A DNA stretch of 13,008 nucleotides from contig CAMCTL010000097.1 in assembly GCA_945878515.1 (NCBI GenBank), forward strand, positions 1 through 13,008, read 5' to 3'. Below are positions 1 through 6,016 of this stretch, one piece after another. The notes beneath the pieces were generated by a model. That model had not been told where the DNA came from, searched no databases, and saw nothing but the letters and a program-made list of their open reading frames with translations. The first letter of the stretch is position 1, and every line of letters begins with the position of its first letter. Origin of the DNA: Flavobacterium psychrophilum. Lineage in GTDB: Bacteria; Bacteroidota; Bacteroidia; Flavobacteriales; Flavobacteriaceae. The translations under genes and the position numbers were made by a program.

Positions 1-542
1 TGGCTACGGAATGGGCTTTGAACCTCAAAACATTTTTGGTTCGAACCCTAGATCAATATGACATTAGTACATACGGACTTACCTTTGGAATATCAGAATA
101 CAATCGCGATGGACATTATTTTACTTCGATTGTAGTCGAAAAAAATGAAACGCCAAAAGCTTTGGAATCCATTAAAATTAGAGCGACTTATAACGTATTG
201 TACGCTAAGAATTTTGATCCGAATACCAAAGAATATATTGTTTTAGCTCAGGATGTGGACAAGCAAGAATTGCCGACGATTTTGATTGAATTGAGTAAAA
301 AATACTTTGAAAATTTAGGCAATACAGTGCTCGAAGTAAACGCACCAGCAGCCAAAAAAGAAATTCAAGAAACCGATATTCATCAATGTTCAGAATGTTT
401 AACGCAATACAATTCAGAATATGGCGATGTTACTCAGGGAATTGAAAAAGGGGTTTTGTTCCAAAACTTACCTGAAGATTACTGTTGTTCGCTCTGTGAA
501 TCGCCAAAAAATAAATTTATAAATTATCTGGAAAAAGTTTAA
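1..542 (+). CDS. C-terminal part of a rubredoxin-domain protein (5' end outside window)
   Basis: The frame is open to the left edge (first whole codon at position 3), so this is the 3' end of a longer gene; a TTG at 18 is probably internal. The last 50 or so residues form a rubredoxin-like domain: a CSEC pair, a Tyr, a G-D pair, the segment FQNLPEDY and a second CSLC pair near the end, matching the family pattern CxxC...GD...F..LP..W.CP.C. Such domains hold one iron on four cysteines and carry single electrons in the cytoplasm. The domain is somewhat degenerate: the usual Trp before the second pair is Tyr, the Pro is Ser, and an extra Cys precedes the pair. The preceding 120 residues are not recognised with confidence. 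In flavobacteria similar C-terminal rubredoxin domains occur on longer redox proteins, so a redox role is inferred, but the partner and substrate are unknown. Confidence 0.7.
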   Translation, partial: ATEWALNLKTFLVRTLDQYDISTYGLTFGISEYNRDGHYFTSIVVEKNETPKALESIKIRATYNVLYAKNFDPNTKEYIVLAQDVDKQELPTILIELSKKYFENLGNTVLEVNAPAAKKEIQETDIHQCSECLTQYNSEYGDVTQGIEKGVLFQNLPEDYCCSLCESPKNKFINYLEKV

Positions 543-586
543 TTTCACAGTTTTAAATGATTTTTTTGTGAACGAGTAAGTAAAAA

Positions 587-750
587 TTTTAAACCACATA
601 GTTTTAATTTTAATGAACATAGAAAAATAGCGATTTAAAGGTTACATAGAAAAATTCATTTTTGCACATAGTCTATGAAGACTATGAAAAAGCAAAGCGT
701 TCTAAAAAATCATGGACTATGTTTTTACAATAAAATCTATGTGGTTAAAA
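587..750. repeat. Nested imperfect inverted repeat in the rubredoxin-thioesterase gap
   Basis: The outer arms are AACCACATAG (592-601) and CTATGTGGTT (737-746), a perfect 10-bp inverted repeat. Including flanking T/A runs, the arms reach 587-601 and 737-750. Inside lies a perfect 7-bp stem, CATAGTC (667-673) and GACTATG (680-686) with a 6-base loop, and GACTATG recurs at 715-721. The word ACATAG or its complement CTATGT recurs through the segment. It looks like a dispersed intergenic palindromic element, a kind common in flavobacteria, rather than a gene. The remaining bases of the 267-base gap show no ORF of note. A weak 6-bp inverted repeat just after the rubredoxin stop (TTCACA 544-549, TGTGAA 567-572) is not strong enough to call a terminator. 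Confidence 0.7.
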
Positions 751-809
751 GTTTCAAAATCATTTAATCAACTTATAATTTCTAAGAAATTGAATTTCAA
801 AACCCAACT

Positions 810-1358
810 ATGAACACTATTTTCAAAACGGTAAGTTCTTCTCATATTAGTATTTCTCAACTGATGTTGCCTTCGCATAGTAATTTTAGAGGCAAAATTC
901 ACGGTGGTTTTATTTTGTCACTACTTGATCAAATTGCGTTTGCTTGTGCCTCCAAATTTTCGGGAAATTATTGTGTAACCGCTTCTGTTGATACGGTCAA
1001 TTTTTTGAATCCTATTGAGGTTGGCGAACTGGTTACTTTGACCGCCAGCGTCAATTATGTTGGTAAAAGTTCTATGATTATAGGCATTCGCGTAGAAGCT
1101 GAAAACATTCAAACTGGCGTTGTCAAACATTGCAATTCTTCTTATTTTACGATGGTTTCCAAAGACAAAGAAGGTAAAAATGCTATGGTTCCGGGTTTAG
1201 TACTTTCGAACCCTGACGATGTGAGAAGATTTAAAGATTGTCTGAAACATATAACTTTAAAAAAACAAAGAGATTCAGAAAATAACACCGCCGATTTTGA
1301 ATCTATTGAATCTATTTTGAGTTCCAATTTGTATAATGTAAGGGTGGAGTTGGGGTGA
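810..1358 (+). CDS. Acyl-CoA thioesterase, hotdog fold (YciA/BACH-like)
   Basis: This 182-residue cytoplasmic protein is predicted to hydrolyse acyl-CoA thioesters to free acid and CoA. The hotdog signature is clear: H31-G-G at the start of the central helix, L38-L-D40 with Asp40 in the usual catalytic position, then TASVDTVNFLNPIEVGELV (residues 58-76), the strand that characterises YciA/BACH-type thioesterases. A single hotdog domain fills residues 10-120, and single-domain members act as oligomers. The 60-residue tail is polar and not conserved in the general family. The ATG at 810 leaves an ordinary A/C-rich leader without a Shine-Dalgarno, as usual in Bacteroidota. It stands alone, convergent with the small gene at 1506-1868. 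The chain-length specificity cannot be read from sequence. Confidence 0.88.
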   Translation: MNTIFKTVSSSHISISQLMLPSHSNFRGKIHGGFILSLLDQIAFACASKFSGNYCVTASVDTVNFLNPIEVGELVTLTASVNYVGKSSMIIGIRVEAENIQTGVVKHCNSSYFTMVSKDKEGKNAMVPGLVLSNPDDVRRFKDCLKHITLKKQRDSENNTADFESIESILSSNLYNVRVELG

Positions 1359-1505
1359 GGGGTTATTTGAAGTTTCGTTCCTTGTTGAGGTTGTAAACTT
1401 CGTAAACGTTCATTTTCCATTAAGATAAAATTTCTTGCGAAAGAAAAGCTTGATTTTAGCGGATTTTTCGGCATTTTTTGAAATGGATGGTACAAGTAGT
1501 TATTA

Positions 1506-1868
1506 TTATATTTCATATTCCAATTCACAAATCATTTCAATTTCTGGTGTTGGCGAACCTTTACTTTTTCTTGGTTCTGTTGAATACATTTTAGCTTTAA
1601 ATTCATATTTTCCATCGGTGCTTTCTTCAATCAACGTCTTAAATGTTTTTGGAATTGCCCAAAACTTTAAAAATTTACTATTTGGAAAGTCTTTTTTTAG
1701 TTGGCTTTTGGTTTGAAGATACATTGTAAACACGCCATTTTTTGAATCAAAAACTATATATGAGTTATCTTTTTCTGTAAAGCTTAATATTTCACCATCA
1801 ATAGTTAATTCTGCTTTTGTAAGTCTTACATCAATATCGACAATTTCAGCTGTGAACAAATGGCTCAC
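1506..1868 (-). CDS. Small hypothetical protein, GTG start
   Basis: This 120-residue protein is not recognised. It is soluble and polar, rich in Lys and Glu, and has no signal peptide or membrane segment. The run of short alternating hydrophobic stretches (EIVDIDVRLTKAELTIDGEI) suggests a mainly beta-strand fold. I chose the GTG at 1868 because an ATG two bases upstream (CAT at 1868-1870 on the plus strand) is followed at once by a stop in its own frame, and no in-frame ATG lies upstream; an AAGGGA precedes the GTG by about 10 bases. The frame stays open upstream, so the true start could differ. The opposite-strand frame over the same bases has poorer amino-acid composition. The gene lies between two unrelated genes, facing the thioesterase, with a locally GC-rich leader (1878-1904) and a hairpin further upstream, which may mean it was acquired separately. 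Confidence 0.55.
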   Translation of the reverse strand: MSHLFTAEIVDIDVRLTKAELTIDGEILSFTEKDNSYIVFDSKNGVFTMYLQTKSQLKKDFPNSKFLKFWAIPKTFKTLIEESTDGKYEFKAKMYSTEPRKSKGSPTPEIEMICELEYEI

Positions 1869-1931
1869 ATAAAAAAGTTCCCTTCGTACCGCCCGATATG
1901 CGCTAAAGACTATTAAACCTATCCGTGCCAG

Positions 1932-1960
1932 AAGTTGTACCTAAAAAATAGGCGCAACTT
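1932..1960. repeat. 12-bp imperfect hairpin upstream of the small hypothetical gene
   Basis: The arms AAGTTGTACCTA (1932-1943) and TAGGCGCAACTT (1949-1960) pair around a five-A loop with one mismatch and one G-T wobble. On neither strand is the stem followed by a run of four or more T, so it is not a standard intrinsic terminator. It lies 64 bases upstream of the GTG start at 1868 and could be a regulatory or recombination remnant. The role is unknown. Confidence 0.5.
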
Positions 1961-2021
1961 TGTATTCAAACAATTTTATCATATAAATTGGTCACAAAAT
2001 GAACGTAATATTATTTTTTGG

Positions 2022-2076
2022 AGAATCAAATGGGATTATCTCAATGATTATAACTAATCAATTTAGAATCAAATGG
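2022..2076. repeat. 12-bp direct repeat pair AGAATCAAATGG
   Basis: AGAATCAAATGG occurs at 2022-2033 and again exactly at 2065-2076, a 43-base period, in the gap between the small hypothetical gene and wbqC. The bases between are AT-rich with no other structure. The rest of the 242-base gap holds the hairpin at 1932-1960 and poly-T/poly-A runs near 2087-2107, just downstream of the wbqC stop. Confidence 0.5.
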
Positions 2077-2110
2077 ATGCAAAATGTTTTTTTTTAATGA
2101 GAAAAAAACT

Positions 2111-2737
2111 TTATAAGAAAAATAATTGCTGACTTTTCAAATAATCCAAAGCATATTTTCCTTCATTAAACAACAAATCCAAAATGCTTAAATTGTTCAA
2201 AAATCCGTGTTTGTTATCAAAAACTTGTTTGTAGCTTTCAAATTGTGATTTGTCTTTTTTTCCGTCAACTAAGGTTCTGAAATCACGAACTGTATTAGTA
2301 TCTACTTCATGAAAATATTCTAAAGTCGATTCGTAATCCAATTTCAATCGTAAGCATTTTGATAGCAGCTCCATCGCTTCAAAATTCAAATCCATCAAGA
2401 AATGGTGTTTTTTTTCGAAAATTGGGTGTATTTCATCTTCAAAAAACTCAAAGAAAGGAGAACTTCTATAACCAGCTTCAAGGGATTTAAAGTGCTGTTT
2501 TTGCCAACTGAAATCATTTTCAATTTTGATGTCTTTGGTTTTTTGGTGAAGTTCTTTCGAATGTTTTACAGGAACGTTCAACAACTGAACGCCATTGGGA
2601 CTGTAAATATAAGTTCGATTCCTATTGGTTTGCTTTTGGAAATTATCTTCCATTTCAAATACAATATTGTCAGATTGCACCATCGCCACAAAGTGACTAA
2701 TCGAAGGGAAATAAGTTGGATGTATTAAAATATTCAT
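2111..2737 (-). CDS. WbqC-like family protein
   Basis: This 208-residue protein matches the WbqC-like family in its N-terminal third: HPTYFPSISHF (residues 6-16), then a V-x-F-E-M strand, F-Q-K-Q-T-N-R-N-R (33-41), and a glycine-containing turn followed by LLNVPVKHS (52-60). A C-terminal half rich in charged helices fits the family's usual length of 200-240 residues. The biochemical function is not established; the name comes from O-antigen gene clusters, where members sit among sugar-modifying genes. Here it is the last of six minus-strand genes, 107 bases after lepB, an arrangement I recognise from other flavobacteria. No signal peptide or membrane segment is seen. The start at 2737 places the conserved His-Pro-Thr-Tyr motif at the extreme N-terminus, as expected. 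Confidence 0.8.
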   Translation of the reverse strand: MNILIHPTYFPSISHFVAMVQSDNIVFEMEDNFQKQTNRNRTYIYSPNGVQLLNVPVKHSKELHQKTKDIKIENDFSWQKQHFKSLEAGYRSSPFFEFFEDEIHPIFEKKHHFLMDLNFEAMELLSKCLRLKLDYESTLEYFHEVDTNTVRDFRTLVDGKKDKSQFESYKQVFDNKHGFLNNLSILDLLFNEGKYALDYLKSQQLFFL

Positions 2738-2753
2738 TTTGAATTAGTTCAAT

Positions 2754-2834
2754 ATGGTTTAAAATGGTTTAAGTTCTAATTCATTTTTGCGGTTAAACAA
2801 CCTTAAACCTTTAAACAATCTTAAACTTTTAAAC
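2754..2834. repeat. TTAAAC tandem array with inverted GGTTTAAG copy
   Basis: TTAAAC occurs at 2793, 2803, 2811, 2821 and 2829, with spacings alternating 10, 8, 10, 8. This makes an 18-bp tandem unit (2793-2810 and 2811-2828, 16 of 18 identical) followed by a partial third copy. Upstream, ATGGTTTAA is repeated at 2754-2762 and 2764-2772, and GGTTTAAG (2766-2773) is the perfect reverse complement of CTTAAACC (2802-2809). The array occupies most of the 107-base gap between lepB and the WbqC gene. Confidence 0.7.
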
Positions 2835-2844
2835 TTTTAATCAT

Positions 2845-4545
2845 TTATACTTTATTCGTTTTTCTTTTCTTCCAAAAATATTCTCCAACAAAATAGGCTA
2901 CTAAGGCAATCAAGAAAAATTGAAAATAAGATTGTGGTTGACCATCGCCGCCAACGGTTGTAAACAAGCGTTCCCAGCGAATTTTATTCAACCCTTTTCC
3001 GTTAGTGTCCCAACTCATCCAAATAAATACAGGTTTTCCAACAATGTGATCTTCGGGAACAAAGCCCCAATAACGGCTGTCTTCGGAGCGATGACGGTTG
3101 TCTCCCATCATCCAATAATAATTTTGTTTGAAAGTATATGAATTGGCAACTTCACCATTTATTTTTATGGTTTGTCCGTTGTTTTCTAATTTGTTGCCTT
3201 CGTAATTTTCAATTATCCTTTTGTAAAGTGGCAGGTTTTGTTGGTTCAACTGTACTGTTTTCCCTACTTCAGGAATGGTAATTGGTCCAAAATTATCCAC
3301 AGTCCAATTTGTGTTGTGCGGAAAAATTCCTTTGTCGAAATTGGCTGTTTTTTTTGCAATAAATCGAACAACCGAATCTATCGCGGCATTTTTTCTTAAT
3401 TCCGCTGCAGATTTCAAAGTAAGGTTTGCATCATTTTTGGCTTCGTAAACTTCTTGAGCAAAAATTCCACAACTTTCAATAACCTTTAACGGAATTCCTT
3501 TAAAACCGGTCAAAACCTTAAATGATTTGTCTTGGTTTTGCGTAGCATTTAATACATAGGGCTGAACAGCATTGATTTGTTCTTCACTATTCGGTTTTAA
3601 AATATAAACTCTATTAAATTCAGTTGAACCAGTATTTATCAAAACTTCGCTCGAAACTCCGTTTGCAGCATAAACAGTGTGTTCATATTGAGATTTTGCT
3701 CTTTCTGGTAGCACCAAAGGTTTTCCGTCTATGTAAACAAATCCGTCTTTAATTTCTAAGACATCGCCAGGAGTTCCCTGACATCTCTTCACATAATTGG
3801 ATTTTTTGTCAATGGGTTTAAGCACCGCTTTTCTCCCTGATTTATCAAAAAATTTATAAACCGTATCGACCGGCCAGTTGAATACTACAATGTCATTTTT
3901 TTCAATTTTTTGAAAAGAAGGCAATCTAAAATAAGGCAATTGCGGAAAATTCGAATATGATTTTATTTTGGTCAGTGGAATTGAGTCGTGTACCATTGGC
4001 AAAGCCACAGTTGTCATTGGAACTCTAGCTCCGTAGTTCATTTTACTAACAAATAAAAAATCACCTATTAATAATGATTTTTCTAAAGATGAAGTTGGAA
4101 TAGTGTATGGTTGAATAAAATAGGTATGTACAAATGTGGCCACAATTACTGCAAAAAGTAAGGAACTAACTGTATCTGCCGCTTTGTTTTCTGGGTTCAA
4201 GCTTCGGTCGGAAATGTAATTTAATTTTTGGGTGTAATTGATATAAAAAATATAGAATCCACAAGTAACAATTCCTAAAAAGGTGTCTAACGAAGAACGT
4301 TTTCCGAAGCTTCTCAAGGTTTCTACCCAAATTACAGGAAACATTATTAAGTTAATCACTGGAATAAAAAGTAGTACCGTCCACCATGTTGGTCTACCAA
4401 TAATTTTCATTAAAACGATGGAATTGTATACAGGAATTGCGGCTTCCCAACGTTTTCTTCCTGCCGCTTCATAGAGTTTCCAAGTGCCTAAAAAGTGAAT
4501 TATTTGTACGATTAAGAAAAATACAAACCATTGATATGCTGTCAT
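2845..4545 (-). CDS. lepB: Signal peptidase I with N-terminal multi-span extension
   Basis: This is a type I signal peptidase (Ser/Lys family S26) that cleaves signal peptides from exported proteins at the outer face of the inner membrane. It has 566 residues, much longer than the roughly 320 of E. coli LepB. Residues 1-115 hold several hydrophobic segments typical of the extension seen in Bacteroidota; a further membrane span (about 124-145) precedes the catalytic domain. The nucleophile is Ser153 in IPTSSLEKSL, with Leu where most enzymes have Met. The general base is Lys253 in YVKRCQGTPGD. The conserved box GDNRHRSEDSRYWGFVPEDH begins at residue 481. A long insertion lies between about 270 and 475, and a final membrane span (about 541-557) ends in a basic tail. 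It sits 133 bases downstream of dapB; operon membership is likely but not certain. Confidence 0.95.
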   Translation of the reverse strand: MTAYQWFVFFLIVQIIHFLGTWKLYEAAGRKRWEAAIPVYNSIVLMKIIGRPTWWTVLLFIPVINLIMFPVIWVETLRSFGKRSSLDTFLGIVTCGFYIFYINYTQKLNYISDRSLNPENKAADTVSSLLFAVIVATFVHTYFIQPYTIPTSSLEKSLLIGDFLFVSKMNYGARVPMTTVALPMVHDSIPLTKIKSYSNFPQLPYFRLPSFQKIEKNDIVVFNWPVDTVYKFFDKSGRKAVLKPIDKKSNYVKRCQGTPGDVLEIKDGFVYIDGKPLVLPERAKSQYEHTVYAANGVSSEVLINTGSTEFNRVYILKPNSEEQINAVQPYVLNATQNQDKSFKVLTGFKGIPLKVIESCGIFAQEVYEAKNDANLTLKSAAELRKNAAIDSVVRFIAKKTANFDKGIFPHNTNWTVDNFGPITIPEVGKTVQLNQQNLPLYKRIIENYEGNKLENNGQTIKINGEVANSYTFKQNYYWMMGDNRHRSEDSRYWGFVPEDHIVGKPVFIWMSWDTNGKGLNKIRWERLFTTVGGDGQPQSYFQFFLIALVAYFVGEYFWKKRKTNKV

Positions 4546-4551
4546 AATATT

Positions 4552-4607
4552 TTAGATTTTAGATTTGCTGCGCCAGTTCGCTGACGCTCGGGTTAGATTT
4601 TAGATTT
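4552..4607. repeat. 15-bp direct repeats flanking a GC-rich palindrome-like core
   Basis: TTAGATTTTAGATTT is present exactly at 4552-4566 and 4593-4607. Between them lies a 26-base GC-rich core (4567-4592) containing GCCAGTTCGCTGACGCTCG (4572-4590), whose relative occurs at 5428-5446. The core is strikingly richer in G and C than the surroundings. The arrangement begins 7 bases before the lepB start, inside the dapB-lepB gap. Confidence 0.7.
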
Positions 4608-4653
4608 CTATTGAAATTTTAAATGTAAAAGGTGATGAGACTAATTTTGGAAT

Positions 4654-4691
4654 TTTTTTATTTGGAATTTGGAGTTTTTTATTTGGAATTT
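4654..4691. repeat. 21-bp tandem duplication across the dapB stop codon
   Basis: TTTTTTATTTGGAATTT occurs at 4654-4670 and 4675-4691, a 21-base period. The second copy contains the dapB stop codon (4679-4681) and the last codons of the gene, so the 3' end of dapB has apparently been copied into its own downstream region. Confidence 0.65.
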
Positions 4692-5386
4692 AATTCTAAT
4701 ACGTTCTTCATTGTAAATATTCCATGTTTTCCAACAATCCATTCGGCGGCAATTACTGCACCAAGGGCAAAACCATCACGATTGTGCGCGGTGTGTTTTA
4801 TTTCTATTGTGTCAACCTCGGAATTGTAAGTCACGGTATGTGTTCCAGGAACGTTTTCCGTTCTTATGGCTTCGATGTGAATTAAATTTTCTTCTGCATC
4901 TTCTAGTGTCCAATTGGTATAATCGCTATTTTCTATCACACCTTTTGCCAATGAAATAGCGGTTCCGCTTGGAGCGTCAAGTTTTTGCGTATGATGAATT
5001 TCCTCCATTTCTACTTTATAAGAACTAAACTTTGACATCATTTTTGCTAAATATTCATTGAGTTCAAAGAAAAGATTGACACCCAAACTAAAATTAGAAC
5101 TGGATATAAATGCGCCGTTTTGTGCTGCGCAAAGTGCCACCATTTCATCATAACGGTCTAGCCAACCGGTTGTTCCAGAAATCACAGGAACCTTAGCATA
5201 AAAACAATTTGAAATGTTTTCTACCGCAACCGATGGAATGCTAAAATCTATGGCAACATCAGCATCCGAAAGTCCTTCATAAGTATTGAATTCGTCTTTT
5301 TTTAGAACAATTTCGTGTCCTCTTTCAAGTGCAATTCTCTCGATGGTTTGACCCATTTTTCCGTATCCTAAAAGTGCAATTTTCAT
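4679..5386 (-). CDS. dapB: 4-hydroxy-tetrahydrodipicolinate reductase
   Basis: DapB reduces the cyclic product of DapA to tetrahydrodipicolinate with NAD(P)H, on the pathway to meso-diaminopimelate (peptidoglycan) and lysine, in the cytoplasm. The nucleotide-binding motif is GYGKMG (residues 7-12), followed by D-F-S (47-49) and S-G-T-T-G (70-74) of the Rossmann domain. The catalytic and substrate-binding stretch EEIHHTQKLDAPSGTA (128-143) has the expected His131-His132, Lys135 and the S-G-T loop. At 235 residues it is shorter than the 273 of E. coli and typical of the compact Bacteroidota form. The ATG at 5386 puts the glycine motif directly at the N-terminus. It follows the DUF5683 gene by 69 bases, a gap that contains a GC-rich repeat, and reads with parA, parB, lepB and the WbqC gene on the same strand. 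Confidence 0.96.
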   Translation of the reverse strand: MKIALLGYGKMGQTIERIALERGHEIVLKKDEFNTYEGLSDADVAIDFSIPSVAVENISNCFYAKVPVISGTTGWLDRYDEMVALCAAQNGAFISSSNFSLGVNLFFELNEYLAKMMSKFSSYKVEMEEIHHTQKLDAPSGTAISLAKGVIENSDYTNWTLEDAEENLIHIEAIRTENVPGTHTVTYNSEVDTIEIKHTAHNRDGFALGAVIAAEWIVGKHGIFTMKNVLELNSK

Positions 5387-5427
5387 TGTATATTTTATTA
5401 TATATTTCCCTTTCCGAGGTTTGCATA

Positions 5428-5446
5428 GCCAGTTCGCTAGCGTTCG
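5428..5446. repeat. Second copy of the GCCAGTTCGCT element
   Basis: GCCAGTTCGCTAGCGTTCG at 5428-5446 agrees at 16 of 19 positions with 4572-4590, in the same orientation. It contains the perfect palindrome CGCTAGCG. Both copies lie in short gaps between minus-strand genes (DUF5683-dapB here, dapB-lepB there), so they are dispersed intergenic repeats. Confidence 0.65.
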
Positions 5447-5455
5447 TGCAGGGAT

Positions 5456-6016
5456 TTAAAAATTATAATTAAGTGTAAGTCCAAAATTTGCTTTATTTGT
5501 TACATCATTGCGATAAACATCTGGTCTTAAAGATAAATTTTCATTGACATTAAATTGTATCAAAGCCGCATCAACGTTAGCATCAATTATATTTAGCACA
5601 TAAAATCCAACTACAAACAAAGCCGAAAAATCTTTATTTCGTTGATAAAACTTTTGAGCAGTTATAAGTTTGGCGTTGTCATAATAACTAAATTGATCGT
5701 CATTGTAACCTTCCAATCTTCTTTTGTAGGCATCTCTTACTTGATTGTACTTGTTTTTACTGTCAATATAAAAATACAAACTTGTTCCAATCGCTCCGTA
5801 AACCAAAGGGATTTTCCAATATTTTTTGTTGTACGCTTGACCTAAACCTGGAAGAATCGCCGAGTAAAAAGCAGCTTTTGCTGGTGTTAATGGGTCAATA
5901 TCAACCGACTTCAAAGTGTCTTTTGCAATTAAAGTAGCTTCGGTTGTCTTTTGTGCAAAAACATCCATGTTTCCAAATGCAAAAAGACAAAGTACGATGA
6001 ACAAGATTTTATGCAC
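5456..6016 (-). CDS. DUF5683 domain protein, exported/membrane
   Basis: This 186-residue protein of unknown function belongs to a family found in Bacteroidota. It begins with a clear signal peptide (residues 1-21, hydrophobic core ILFIVLCLFAF, likely cleaved after VFA). The family hallmark follows at about 44-80: P-x-x-A-x-F-Y-S-A-I-L-P-G-L-G-Q-A-Y-N-K-K-Y-W-K-I-P, then a glycine-rich membrane segment and a second hydrophobic segment near residues 130-145 (ALFVVGFYVLNIID). The end resembles a membrane beta-strand (NFGLTLNYNF, terminal Phe). The start is GTG at 6016, because the base pattern TAGTG makes the parB stop and this start share one base. The next in-frame Met (17) would destroy the signal peptide. 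This overlap implies translational coupling to parB. A link to partitioning or envelope growth is only suggested by position. Confidence 0.85.
   Translation of the reverse strand: MHKILFIVLCLFAFGNMDVFAQKTTEATLIAKDTLKSVDIDPLTPAKAAFYSAILPGLGQAYNKKYWKIPLVYGAIGTSLYFYIDSKNKYNQVRDAYKRRLEGYNDDQFSYYDNAKLITAQKFYQRNKDFSALFVVGFYVLNIIDANVDAALIQFNVNENLSLRPDVYRNDVTNKANFGLTLNYNF

Noticed and set aside
1142..1528. 128-codon minus-strand frame antisense to the thioesterase tail
   Set aside because: It overlaps a well-supported gene for most of its length and also the end of the small minus-strand gene. The part in the gap has no recognisable domain.
1435..1716. 93-codon plus-strand frame opposite the small hypothetical gene
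   Set aside because: Its composition is hydrophobic and Ser/Phe-rich, as expected from the complement of a Lys/Glu-rich gene. The minus-strand reading is the more protein-like.
1932..1960. Integron attC site or intrinsic terminator
   Set aside because: The arm ends are GTT on the left and AAC on the right, opposite to the attC order, no integrase is present, and no T-run follows the stem on either strand.
1999..2097. 32-codon plus-strand ORF in the gap downstream of wbqC
   Set aside because: Short, hydrophobic because of AT-rich codons, ends in a poly-T run, and has no recognised similarity.
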